Origin: Butyrivibrio sp.
GTDB lineage: Bacteria > Bacillota > Clostridia > Lachnospirales > Lachnospiraceae
DNA: 37,625 nt
Reading direction: 5' to 3'
Assembly (NCBI GenBank): GCA_016291375.1
Contig: JAEEXE010000029.1
Location: forward strand, 1 to 37,625
The notes beneath the pieces were generated by a model. It did no database searches, was not told where the DNA came from, and was given only the letters and a program-made list of their open reading frames with translations. The translations under genes were made by a program, and so were the position numbers. Positions 1 through 6,322 of the stretch are shown piece after piece. The stretch's first letter is position 1; each line of letters starts with the position of its first letter.

Positions 1-1
1 T

Positions 2-334
2 ATTGCACAAGATACATATGGTGTGAATTATCAGGTACTTGATAGTTGGTTTAGGTGTCTTACGGATTTACGAAATAAATGTGCTCATTATTCTAGATTG
101 TATTATTGGATATTTACAGCGTTACCAAGGATGCCACAAGGCGAAAAATATATACCTACAAGAAGATTATTTGCTCAGTTATATATGCTGAAACTTATGT
201 ATCCAGATCATAAAAGATGGAATGATGAATTTGTAAAAACGTTGGCAAAACTAATGAGGAAGTATAAATCGGACATAGTGAAGGCACATATTGATTTTCC
301 ATATAAATGGAAATCTATGCTGGTGTATAAATGA
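2..334 (+). CDS. Abi_2/AbiF-like HEPN protein, C-terminal part (5' end outside window)
   Basis: The reading frame is open from base 2, upstream of a possible GTG at 23, so this is the C-terminal ~110 residues of a longer gene cut by the window edge. The motif R-N-K-C-A-H (bases 71-88) fits the R-X4-H signature of HEPN ribonucleases, and its setting (LTDLRNKCAHYSRLYYW) is typical of the Abi_2 (AbiD/AbiF) abortive-infection family. Family members act in phage defence, and AbiF-type proteins have been linked to the ancestry of Cas13 and to non-coding RNA partners; this is recalled knowledge. The short tail is rich in aromatic and basic residues. Immediately downstream is a repeat-containing, terminator-ended non-coding stretch (341-599), which suggests a protein-RNA module. 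Family assignment is fairly sure; function as toxin or defence effector is inference. Confidence 0.8.
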   Translation: MAQDTYGVNYQVLDSWFRCLTDLRNKCAHYSRLYYWIFTALPRMPQGEKYIPTRRLFAQLYMLKLMYPDHKRWNDEFVKTLAKLMRKYKSDIVKAHIDFPYKWKSMLVYK

Positions 335-340
335 TGTACG

Positions 341-599
341 CTATTTTTACCCCCTTCACTCCAAACTATGTAAAAAGGGGTGAACATACCAAAGGCCAGT
401 ATCTACGCAGTATGTTTAAATTGTTTGCGGTAGTACCGCACGTTGAAACCGTTGTTCTGTTAACGAAGACGAGCGGTAGCGAAGGCTGAGTGTTACAGGC
501 GCGGTTGTTCTGGCGAGCCCCGTATTTTGGGGCGAGAGCGGAACTTCCTCATAAAATATGTATTATCCCCGGGAAAAATTTTTTTCCCGGGGATTTTTT
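341..599 (+). ncRNA. Candidate structured RNA downstream of the Abi gene
   Basis: These ~260 bases contain no credible ORF but much local structure. Seen directly: CCCCTT (351-356) can pair with AAGGGG (375-380); CATAC (385-389) with GTATG (410-414); TGCGG (426-430) with CCGCA (436-440); GTTC (507-510) with GAAC (541-544), enclosing GCCCC (517-521) with GGGGC (529-533). It ends in a strong terminator. Sequence blocks recur in order: GCGGTAG at 427 and 473 with GCGGAAC at 538; GTTGTTCTG at 451 and 504, followed by CGA and then GAGCGG (471-476 and 536-541). Repeated modules recall antitoxin RNAs of type III toxin-antitoxin systems. No convincing separate promoter was seen, so it may be processed from the abi transcript. 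The 5' end is a guess and the function is inference. Confidence 0.55.
565..599 (+). terminator. Strong rho-independent terminator of the Abi/RNA unit
   Basis: A near-perfect palindrome of about 14 bp (566-578 with 579-593, core CCCCGGG / CCCGGGG with an A-run facing a T-run) is followed by six T residues at 594-599. It closes the candidate RNA and isolates it from the lipoprotein promoter. Confidence 0.9.
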
Positions 600-605
600 G
601 CATTA

Positions 606-634
606 TTACAGGAGATTTGTTACCTTTATATAAT
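606..634 (+). promoter_or_regulatory. Sigma-A-type promoter for the repeat lipoprotein
   Basis: TTACAG (606-611) and TATAAT (629-634) are separated by 17 bases. The site lies directly after the preceding terminator and 29 bases before the lipoprotein start, so that gene is probably transcribed alone. Confidence 0.65.
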
Positions 635-663
635 ATACAAATTATTATTGAGGAGATAAAACT

Positions 664-1350
664 ATGAAAAATAGAACTAGATTGCTTTCACTTTTATTTG
701 CTATGTCACTTGTTGCCACAGGTTGTGGACATACCGGTGCTCCTGATAAAGAACCGGTCGATTCCGGGATTAACGAATCGGTCGATTCCGAGGCGGAAAA
801 ACCGGTTGATAACGAGGTGAAAGAACCTGTCGATAACGAAACGGAAGAACCGGTCGATCAAGAGGTGAATGAGGCACCTTTGGATTCTAAGGTAAGCAAA
901 GTTACTTGGTCTGACTGCACTAATGATTCATCCAAAACTTGTTATGATGATGCAACAATAGAATTTACTTTTACAGATGGAACTACACAGGAAGTTGTAA
1001 TTGGCGCCTATAGTACAGTGGATTCTATGAATAAAAATGATATGGATAATGATGGTGAAGAAGAATATGTATTCCATATCACCTATGTAAATACTATTGG
1101 AGAGAATCATTTTCTCTATGTGTACAAGGTTGATGATAATAAAGCAGAGCAATGGTTCCCCTGTAATACCGGAATCACAGAAGTTGATGAGAACTCTTCC
1201 CAGCAGGAAGAGACTACAGTAGAGGTAGATGGTAAAAATAAAAATGCCATCAAGGTTGAATGTGCTGTTAGGGATGAAGGTAGAGCAAAAGCAACCTATG
1301 ACGGGATTATTTATTACGATAATGGACAGTGGAATGAATATAATAAGTAA
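664..1350 (+). CDS. Lipoprotein with octapeptide repeats, unknown function
   Basis: A 228-residue protein with a lipoprotein signal peptide: basic MKNRTR, a hydrophobic stretch, then the lipobox L-V-A-T-G-C with Cys21 as the likely lipidated residue. Residues 30-69 are five acidic octapeptides of the form x-P-V-D-x-E-x-x, an extended linker from membrane to domain. The C-terminal ~150 residues form an unrecognised extracytoplasmic domain with alternating polar and aromatic residues (beta-rich looking). It includes an acidic D-x-D-x-D-G-E-like stretch (NDMDNDGEEEY) that could bind calcium, as in dockerin or EF-like loops; this is speculative. The start has a GAGGAG site about 8 bases upstream. 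The same frame stays open for 43 codons past the TAA stop. Confidence 0.8.
   Translation: MKNRTRLLSLLFAMSLVATGCGHTGAPDKEPVDSGINESVDSEAEKPVDNEVKEPVDNETEEPVDQEVNEAPLDSKVSKVTWSDCTNDSSKTCYDDATIEFTFTDGTTQEVVIGAYSTVDSMNKNDMDNDGEEEYVFHITYVNTIGENHFLYVYKVDDNKAEQWFPCNTGITEVDENSSQQEETTVEVDGKNKNAIKVECAVRDEGRAKATYDGIIYYDNGQWNEYNK
751..870 (+). repeat. Five tandem 24-base repeats encoding an acidic octapeptide
   Basis: Five in-frame 24-base units encode EPVDSGIN, ESVDSEAE, KPVDNEVK, EPVDNETE and EPVDQEVN. The DNA of the units is similar enough (recurrent ACCGGTCGAT-like core) to allow slippage or recombination to change copy number, and so the length of the lipoprotein linker. Confidence 0.9.
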
Positions 1351-1657
1351 ATAGCTGCACCTTCAGAAGAAAGAAAATCTACTAATAATTGCGATATTAA
1401 ACAAATCGAGGTTACAGAGATGATTGATATAAAAGAATGTGATGATTCCGAATATTATCAAGGTAAGAATGGACTTTTATAAAGGATATGAAAAAGAACT
1501 TACTAGATGATGAGCAGGAATAAGGATAGTGGTTGAGAGGATAAGTGTATGGATAGAGACGACCCAAAATGGAAATTAAATGAAAAAAAATTATTTGTTT
1601 TGCTTAAATCAAAGGTCAGCATAAAGTACTTGCTGACCTTTTTCTTGTATTTCTCTG
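1351..1657 (+). other. Intergenic stretch with in-frame tail of the lipoprotein gene
   Basis: From 1351 to 1482 the lipoprotein frame continues open (41 sense codons after ATA, ending at TAA 1480-1482). Its composition (many D, E, N, K) fits a coding remnant, so the original gene may have been longer. No ribosome binding site or start supports a separate gene. The rest, up to the hairpin at 1611, shows nothing recognisable. Confidence 0.4.
1611..1643 (+). terminator. Rho-independent terminator between convergent units
   Basis: AAAGGTCAGC (1611-1620) can pair with GCTGACCTTT (1632-1641), with an 11-base loop and a short T-rich tail. It lies between the lipoprotein unit and the convergent GNAT gene and could serve both strands, although the T-run is short on each side. 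Confidence 0.7.
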
Positions 1658-2134
1658 TCACGATGCTCTATATTCCATAAGTGTTGTATTCTGCCATTCT
1701 CCGAATTTGTCTTTAGCAATACGTTCTCTGTAACCGATTTCCCTAAAACCACATTTCTTGTGGAGAGCAATGCTGGCTTTGTTGACGGAGATTATTGCAG
1801 AATAGATGCTCCAGTAGCCAAGCTTTTGACTCTCGGTGATAAGATGATTTACTAGAGCCGTTCCGATGCCTTTTCCCTTGTGCGCAGAATCAATGTAAAC
1901 ACTCATTTCAACTGCACCTTTGTAGACGCAACGACTGGAGGTGGGGCTTATAGATATCCAGCCAACAACCATACCGTCTTCTTCATAGACATATCTACAT
2001 TCCTTGATATGACTTTTATCCCATTCTTCAAAGCAGGGACATTCGGTGTTGAATGTGGCGATACCACTGTCCAAACCCTGTTTATAGATATCAGCTACTC
2101 TAGTCCAATCCGTATCAAGCATTTTTCTGATCAC
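1658..2134 (-). CDS. GNAT N-acetyltransferase, phosphinothricin acetyltransferase-like
   Basis: A 158-residue GNAT of the Pat/MnaT (ArsN1-like) subgroup. Visible hallmarks are the N-terminal DTDWTRVADIYKQGLDSGIATF segment, the EMSVYIDSAHKGKGIGTALV acetyl-CoA site (Q/H-x-x-G-x-G type, residues ~78-96) and the late NKASIALHKKCGFREIGY signature. Such enzymes acetylate amino groups of phosphinothricin-like compounds, methionine sulfoximine or related toxic amino acids; the substrate here is unknown. It starts at GTG (2134) behind a good GGAGGAG site, and its first 20 bases overlap the end of the MarR gene, so the two are co-transcribed and probably translationally coupled. A cysteine-rich MarR partner suggests induction by thiol-reactive or metalloid compounds (inference). 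Confidence 0.85.
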   Translation of the reverse strand: MIRKMLDTDWTRVADIYKQGLDSGIATFNTECPCFEEWDKSHIKECRYVYEEDGMVVGWISISPTSSRCVYKGAVEMSVYIDSAHKGKGIGTALVNHLITESQKLGYWSIYSAIISVNKASIALHKKCGFREIGYRERIAKDKFGEWQNTTLMEYRAS

Positions 2135-2591
2135 AACAATTCTCCTCCGTTTTACAACATTTATTCTCTGCTTTTAAGCATGCAGCATTATAAAGCTGCA
2201 AAGCCTCTAAAACCATATTCTGTTTATCTTTTTCAATGTATGAGAACACTTTTTTGAACTTATCATACATATCATTTTCAATTTTGTTGAATCTGGCTTC
2301 GCCATCTTTGGTCAGCGATAAAACGACGCTTCGGCGATCTTTTTTAGAAGGCTCACGCAGTACAAAGCCTTTTTGCACAAGTTCTTCTATAGCGCGGCTG
2401 ATACCACTTTTATCAAGCTTAAGAGTCCGGGCTAAGTCTTTGATGCATATGCCCGGTTGTCGTCCGATCTCTACTACAAGAAAACACTGCAGAGTATTGA
2501 CGTTGCACTGGCTGCAATCGGATTGATTCATGTTTTCCAGATTGCGTTCCAGCTCTCGTGTGTATTCGCGAAATAGCTTTACTTTATCCAT
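2115..2591 (-). CDS. MarR-family regulator with cysteine clusters
   Basis: A 158-residue winged-helix repressor. The start chosen is ATG at 2591 (MDKVKLFREY) because CAGGAGGAG sits just upstream; the longer frame back to 2642 would run over its own promoter. The MarR core is clear: CIKDLARTLKLDKSGISRAIEELVQKGFVLREPSKKDRRSVVLSLTKDG, with the DRR wing at about residues 90-100. Unusual are cysteines C-S-Q-C plus two more near the N-terminus and a tail with paired cysteines (KCCKTEENCC). These look like redox or metal/metalloid ligands rather than a ligand pocket. It leads a two-gene operon with the GNAT. A palindrome lies in its promoter spacer, so autoregulation is likely. Confidence 0.88.
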   Translation of the reverse strand: MDKVKLFREYTRELERNLENMNQSDCSQCNVNTLQCFLVVEIGRQPGICIKDLARTLKLDKSGISRAIEELVQKGFVLREPSKKDRRSVVLSLTKDGEARFNKIENDMYDKFKKVFSYIEKDKQNMVLEALQLYNAACLKAENKCCKTEENCCDQKNA

Positions 2592-2613
2592 ATGGCTCCT
2601 CCTGTTGAAGAAT

Positions 2614-2644
2614 AGCATATAGAATTTAGTTGCAAATGTCAACT
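2614..2644 (-). promoter_or_regulatory. MarR-GNAT promoter with embedded operator
   Basis: On the minus strand TTGACA (2642-2637) and TATGCT (2619-2614) are exactly 17 bases apart. The inverted repeat AGTTG (2628-2632) / CAACT (2640-2644) overlaps the -35 and spacer, the usual place for a MarR repressor site. Its assignment to this MarR is inference. Confidence 0.7.
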
Positions 2645-2673
2645 GTTTATAAAAACAACAATTAATCCAAAAA

Positions 2674-2738
2674 TGTAAAGGAGCCTTGACATAAACGCCC
2701 CATCCTGTTATAATCTAAAATGTAAAGGAAACTTGTCA
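2674..2738 (+). promoter_or_regulatory. Promoter flanked by two operator copies, Xre/membrane-protein operon 1
   Basis: TTGACA (2686-2691) and TATAAT (2709-2714) have a 17-base spacer. An 18-base imperfect palindrome occurs twice: TGTAAAGGAGCCTTGACA (2674-2691), which contains the -35, and TGTAAAGGAAACTTGTCA (2721-2738), just after the -10. The same pair with similar spacing stands before the paralogous operon at 10655-10718. The half-sites are TGTAAAG and CTTGACA around a 4-base centre. It is probably the autoregulatory operator of the Xre protein. Confidence 0.8.
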
Positions 2739-2758
2739 AAAAAATTGGAGGAGATGAG

Positions 2759-2968
2759 TTGAAAAACATTGTAGAAAAGCTGCGCAAGGAACGTGGTCTA
2801 AATCAGGATGAATTTGCCAAAGCGATCCGTGTTTCCAGGCAGACGGTCAGTTCAATTGAGAACGGGAAGTATAATCCGTCCCTTGAGCTAGCATTTGATA
2901 TTGCTGATTTTTTCGGCATGACAATAGAAGAAATCTTTATTCATAAGGGAGGTGACAACAATGAATAA
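2759..2968 (+). CDS. Small Xre-family HTH regulator (copy 1)
   Basis: A 69-residue protein that is almost only a helix-turn-helix: LRKERGLNQDEFAKAIRVSRQTVSSIENGKYNPSLELAFDIADFFGMTIEEIF. This is the compact YgzD-like class common in Firmicutes. It starts at TTG with GGAGG about 8 bases upstream. It overlaps the next gene by 8 bases, so the regulator and the four-TM protein are translated together. The duplicated operator before it suggests autorepression, perhaps relieved through the membrane partner (inference). It closely resembles the regulator at 10740. Confidence 0.9.
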   Translation: MKNIVEKLRKERGLNQDEFAKAIRVSRQTVSSIENGKYNPSLELAFDIADFFGMTIEEIFIHKGGDNNE

Positions 2969-3404
2969 GAGCTATCTGAATAAGGGTATAATATTGGTGC
3001 TTGTAGGAATATGTTTAGTAATAGCTGCAGTTTTTACAGAGAGTGCGTTTGAGGGTTTGTTATGGGGACTCGCCGGAGGAGCTTTAGGCCCCGGCATTGG
3101 AATACTCATTAAGCATTTTTATTTGTCTGTTCCCAAGAATCAGGAGAGGTATCAAGAGAGCCTTGAGCAGAAAGAAATCAATGCTCATGATGAACTAAAT
3201 GAGAAGCTACGCGACAGATCAGGTAGGATTGCTTATAACATCGGGCTTTATATATTATGTTTTTCTGTGGTGTTATTCGCTATTCTTGGAAAAGCAGGAA
3301 TGATCATCGATCACAAGATCATTGTGCTGTATTTGGTTGGTTTGATGATTTTACAGTACGTTATTGGTATCGGAGTGTACTATCAGTTGAGAAAAAAATA
3401 TTGA
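2961..3404 (+). CDS. Four-TM membrane protein paired with Xre regulator (copy 1)
   Basis: A 147-residue protein with four hydrophobic segments: GIILVLVGICLVIAAVF, a glycine-rich LLWGLAGGALGPGIGILI, IAYNIGLYILCFSVVLFAIL and IIVLYLVGLMILQYVIGIGVYY. A hydrophilic loop rich in E, K, N and R lies between TM2 and TM3. ATG at 2961 is chosen over GTG at 2952 because GGAGG (2948-2952) is then correctly spaced and the N-terminus MNKSYLNK matches the paralogue MEKNYLNK. The function is unknown. Constant pairing with a small Xre regulator suggests a stress or antimicrobial-response accessory membrane protein. Confidence 0.8.
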   Translation: MNKSYLNKGIILVLVGICLVIAAVFTESAFEGLLWGLAGGALGPGIGILIKHFYLSVPKNQERYQESLEQKEINAHDELNEKLRDRSGRIAYNIGLYILCFSVVLFAILGKAGMIIDHKIIVLYLVGLMILQYVIGIGVYYQLRKKY

Positions 3405-3445
3405 TCCATGTTTTATAAAGGACTACAAAGAAAAGCGAGGCAACT

Positions 3446-3955
3446 ATGATCATAGAGACAGAAAGATTATTCTTACGTGAAATGAATATGGATGACTTTG
3501 ACGCATTGTATGCTGTCCTTGCTGATCCGGAAATTATGCAGCACTATCCTTATACTTTTGATGAGGAACGCGTCAGAAATTGGATCGAGCGAAACATGAA
3601 TCGTTATAAAGAAAACGGCTTTGGGCTGTGGGCAGTGTGTTTGAAAGAAACAGGAGAAATGATCGGCGACTGCGGACTGACATTGCAGAGCATTGATGGA
3701 AAGATGCTTCCTGAGATTGGCTATCACATCCGCAAGGATTGCCAACGTAAAGGATATGCTAAGGAAGCGGCAAGTGCGGTGCGCGATTGGGCTTTTGAGA
3801 ATACCGATTATCCTTCACTGTATTCTTACTGCAAGTATACCAATGAGGCCTCATATAAGACCGCAGAAGCAATAGGAATGCACTTTGATAAGGAGTATCC
3901 TGACGAGGCTAATAAGATCACACATGTATCAGTGATCCATAAATTCAATAAATAA
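3446..3955 (+). CDS. GNAT acetyltransferase, RimJ/RimL-like
   Basis: A 169-residue GNAT of the Acetyltransf_3 type. The family start ETERLFLREMNMDDFDALYAVLADPEIM is followed by a MIGDCGLTLQ strand, the EIGYHIRKDCQRKGYAKEAASAV acetyl-CoA motif (residues ~90-112) and NEASYKTAEAIGMHF near the end. Relatives acetylate ribosomal-protein N-termini, other proteins or small amines; the target cannot be told. AAGCGAGG precedes the ATG. It follows the Xre/membrane pair by 41 bases and precedes fluC by 41 bases, possibly one transcript. It is part of the block that separates the two halves of the duplicated gene set. Confidence 0.85.
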   Translation: MIIETERLFLREMNMDDFDALYAVLADPEIMQHYPYTFDEERVRNWIERNMNRYKENGFGLWAVCLKETGEMIGDCGLTLQSIDGKMLPEIGYHIRKDCQRKGYAKEAASAVRDWAFENTDYPSLYSYCKYTNEASYKTAEAIGMHFDKEYPDEANKITHVSVIHKFNK

Positions 3956-3996
3956 AACAAGTCATGTTTAATATTAGACAAAAGAGGAAGTGAAAA

Positions 3997-4362
3997 ATGA
4001 GTTTTGTTTTTGTTGCGCTTGGAGGCGCACTTGGAGCAGTAGCAAGATATGCGATCAGTTTGATACCGGTAAAAGGGCAGTTTCCGATACTTACTTTGGT
4101 GACTAATATTCTGGGTGCGATCATTATAGGTTTTATCGTTGGATTAACAGATAAAAAAGCTGACGTATCGCCCAATACAGTGCTCTTTTGGAAGACCGGT
4201 GTATGTGGCGGATTTACAACATTTTCAACGTTTTCACTTGAAGCATATAAGCTCTTTGAAAACAAGGCATATATGCTTGGAGGAGTATATACGGCGCTGA
4301 GCGTTTTCTTTTGCCTTTTGGGGGTTTTCTTGGGAAAGAAGATCGCAACAGTTATAGGATGA
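3997..4362 (+). CDS. fluC: Fluoride exporter FluC/CrcB
   Basis: A 121-residue, four-TM protein with family hallmarks: the GGALGAVARYAISL start, an NILGA segment (TNILGAIIIGFIVGL) and CGGFTTFSTFSLE with the polar-track Thr/Ser and Phe-box residues. FluC proteins form dual-topology dimeric channels that let toxic fluoride leave the cytoplasm. The single gene is full length. Bacteria with heterodimeric forms carry two adjacent genes, and only one is present here, so a homodimer is likely. No fluoride riboswitch was recognised in the 41-base gap upstream. GAGGAAG stands before the ATG. The nucleotidyltransferase gene follows after 6 bases. Confidence 0.95.
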   Translation: MSFVFVALGGALGAVARYAISLIPVKGQFPILTLVTNILGAIIIGFIVGLTDKKADVSPNTVLFWKTGVCGGFTTFSTFSLEAYKLFENKAYMLGGVYTALSVFFCLLGVFLGKKIATVIG

Positions 4363-4368
4363 TTCATT

Positions 4369-5112
4369 ATGAACACAATACTAACTCAATTCGTAGACAG
4401 ATCAAAAGACATTTTAAAAGAAAACCTGGTAGGAGTATACCTGCACGGTTCAGCCGTTATGGGATGCTACAATCCCAAGAAGAGCGATCTCGATCTCATC
4501 GTTGTTGTAAACGATAAAATGTCTGATAGCGAGAAAAAAGCTTTCATGGATATGGTCGTTGAGCTAAATGAAAACGGCCCGGCAAAAGGCATAGAGATGA
4601 GTGTCGTAAAGAGAGAGGTGTGTAAGCCCTTTGTTTATCCGACACCGTTTGAACTGCACTTTTCGGTGATGCATCTTGGATGGTACAAGGATAATCCGGA
4701 TGACTACATTCAGAAGATGAACGGAGAAGATTCAGATCTTGCGGCTCATTTTACCATCATCAAGAAAAGGGGCAAGTGTCTTTACGGAGATCCGATAGAT
4801 GAGGTTTTCGGTGAAGTTCCGAGCGCCGACTATATGGATTCCATTAAGGATGATATCGCGGAAGCCGAGGATGACATCGTGGACAATACGATGTACATAA
4901 CGCTCAATCTGGCGAGAGTTTTGGCATACAAAAAAGATGATCTCGTCCTCTCCAAAAAAGAGGGCGGCGAGTGGGCTCTTAACGCGGTCCCCGAGGAATA
5001 TCACAATCAGATAAAAGAAGCTATGCGTGAATATGAAACCGGAGAAAACGCTTCTTACGACACTGAGCTTGCCAGACGCTATGCAAGATACATGTTAAAC
5101 ACAATCATTTGA
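4369..5112 (+). CDS. Nucleotidyltransferase, AadA-like aminoglycoside adenylyltransferase family (DUF4111)
   Basis: A 247-residue two-domain protein. The N-terminal nucleotidyltransferase fold shows GVYLHGSAVMGCYNPKKSDLDLIVVV, with G-S at 27-28 and metal-binding D40 and D42. The C-terminal DUF4111-type helical domain contains YITLNLARVLAYKKDDLVLSKKEGGEWALNAVPEEYHNQI, which in ANT(3'')/(9) enzymes helps bind the drug. Relatives transfer AMP to spectinomycin or streptomycin. Chromosomal homologues in gut Firmicutes are common and many have no proven resistance, so activity on drugs is possible but not shown. It starts 6 bases after fluC. Confidence 0.82.
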   Translation: MNTILTQFVDRSKDILKENLVGVYLHGSAVMGCYNPKKSDLDLIVVVNDKMSDSEKKAFMDMVVELNENGPAKGIEMSVVKREVCKPFVYPTPFELHFSVMHLGWYKDNPDDYIQKMNGEDSDLAAHFTIIKKRGKCLYGDPIDEVFGEVPSADYMDSIKDDIAEAEDDIVDNTMYITLNLARVLAYKKDDLVLSKKEGGEWALNAVPEEYHNQIKEAMREYETGENASYDTELARRYARYMLNTII

Positions 5113-5138
5113 GACTGACAGAAGGAAAGGGGAAAAAT

Positions 5139-5843
5139 ATGGCATCATGGATGGTACACTTAAGGATCACGGACGCTCTTTTGGATAGGTTAAAAGAGCT
5201 TGATGAGACCGCGTTTGTTATCGGAAACATCGCACCTGACAGCGGAGTTCCGAATGAGGACTGGTCTGTATTTACACCGCCTAGGAATATTTCTCATTTT
5301 AAAGGGGATTCAAAGGAAAGGACATATATCGGCGTAGAAGAATTTGCCGATCGCTATTTTACGGATGAAAAGATAAGGAAATACAACAAGCGTGAGTATT
5401 CATTTTTCCTTGGCTACTACACACATCTTTTGACTGACAGAGAGTGGACCTATATGACTCACTCAGAAGGCGTTAACGAGGAAAATGCACGCAAGGAAAA
5501 CATGTCTCTGATTGATTTCATCTGGAAGAATAAAGCGGACTGGTATGATCTTGATTTCTTATATCTTGAAGAGCACCCCGATTTTAGAGCGTTCAATATT
5601 TATGAGAACGCAACAAAGGAAGAGCTTTCCAATGATTTTATGGAGGAATTTCCGGACTATGCATTTGAGAACAGGCGTGAATATATATGCGGATTTTACA
5701 GAAGTGATAACCATGGCGATCTACACAGAGAATATAAGTATTTGACCAAAGAGCGTGCTGAAAGGTTCGTAAAAGAAACTGTGGACATTATCATGGATGC
5801 TTTAGACACGCGAAATGACGGGAAAAGAGCGATTGGCGAATAA
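5139..5843 (+). CDS. Zinc-dependent phospholipase C-like protein
   Basis: A 234-residue protein of the Zn_dep_PLPC (PF00882-type) family. Characteristic elements are the N-terminal MASWMVHLRITDALL (His and Trp near the start), FVIGNIAPDSG, NISHFKGD and FFLGYYTHLLTDREW, which give the expected His and Asp zinc ligands. ATG at 5139 is preferred over a TTG at 5109 because GAAGGAAAGGGG lies just upstream and the family begins M-x-x-W-x-x-H. There is no signal peptide, so it is cytoplasmic, unlike secreted clostridial alpha-toxin; many members are uncharacterised. It is downstream of and close to the adenylyltransferase-like gene. The family is sure, the substrate unknown. Confidence 0.82.
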   Translation: MASWMVHLRITDALLDRLKELDETAFVIGNIAPDSGVPNEDWSVFTPPRNISHFKGDSKERTYIGVEEFADRYFTDEKIRKYNKREYSFFLGYYTHLLTDREWTYMTHSEGVNEENARKENMSLIDFIWKNKADWYDLDFLYLEEHPDFRAFNIYENATKEELSNDFMEEFPDYAFENRREYICGFYRSDNHGDLHREYKYLTKERAERFVKETVDIIMDALDTRNDGKRAIGE

Positions 5844-5886
5844 AGACGGTTTATTTTTTCATATTATCAAATAACTATTTTATATT

Positions 5887-5977
5887 TTGCTAAATTGGCT
5901 ATTGTATTATTATACTGTTTGCTTTAAAATTACACATGTATTAAGGGAGCTGTTAAAAAAACACATGTATAACAGCT
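5887..5977 (+). promoter_or_regulatory. Promoter and 5' leader hairpin, small membrane-protein operon 1
   Basis: TTGCTA (5887-5892) and TATACT (5911-5916) have an 18-base spacer, giving a weak promoter. The leader contains a hairpin: AGCTGTTA (5948-5955) pairs with TAACAGCT (5970-5977) around a loop with AACACATG. The same element, with the same loop core and the same downstream TAGTTTTGGAAGGAGA, stands before the paralogous operon (11504-11534). Confidence 0.55.
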
Positions 5978-6012
5978 GGAAAAATTCATAGTTTTGGAAG
6001 GAGATATTGAAA

Positions 6013-6309
6013 ATGAGTGAAAACAATTTTGAGGGAAACAACGAGAACAATGTTAACGGCGTTGAAAATCAGTACAACGCGCCTCAGTATCAGGGACAGG
6101 CACCTGTAGTTGATAACGGAGGATTCCTTTGGGGACTTCTTGGATGCTGTATTCCTATCGTTGGTCTTATTCTTTTCCTTGTTTGGAAGGATACAAAGCC
6201 CAAGACTGCTAAGGCAGCCGGAATCGGTGCACTTGTTTGCGTAGGTATTTATATCGTTTATGTAATTATTGTTGCTATCTTCGGTATAGGTATGGCAACC
6301 ATGGGATGA
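6013..6309 (+). CDS. Small two-TM protein (copy 1, without zinc ribbon)
   Basis: A 98-residue protein. The first ~37 residues are polar, Asn/Gln-rich and probably disordered. Then come GGFLWGLLGCCIPIVGLILFLVWKDTKPKTAKAAGIGAL and a second TM segment VCVGIYIVYVIIVAIFGIG. The C-terminal half is nearly identical to the paralogue at 11579, but the zinc ribbon found there is absent. ATG at 6013 is chosen: GGAAGGAGA lies 9 bases upstream, and a TTG at 6007 would be too close. It is probably translated with the DUF2085 gene 13 bases downstream. No function is known; the WKDTKPKTAKAAGIGAL hairpin is common in small Firmicute membrane proteins. Confidence 0.78.
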   Translation: MSENNFEGNNENNVNGVENQYNAPQYQGQAPVVDNGGFLWGLLGCCIPIVGLILFLVWKDTKPKTAKAAGIGALVCVGIYIVYVIIVAIFGIGMATMG

Positions 6310-6322
6310 TGAGAATCTGAAT

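Noticed and set aside
2592-2642. Longer start of the MarR gene (51 bases upstream)
   Set aside because: It would place the coding start on the gene's own -10 and -35 elements; ATG at 2591 has a perfect AGGAGG-type site.
3956-3996. Fluoride riboswitch before fluC
   Set aside because: The gap is only 41 bases and shows no crcB-motif-like pseudoknot elements.
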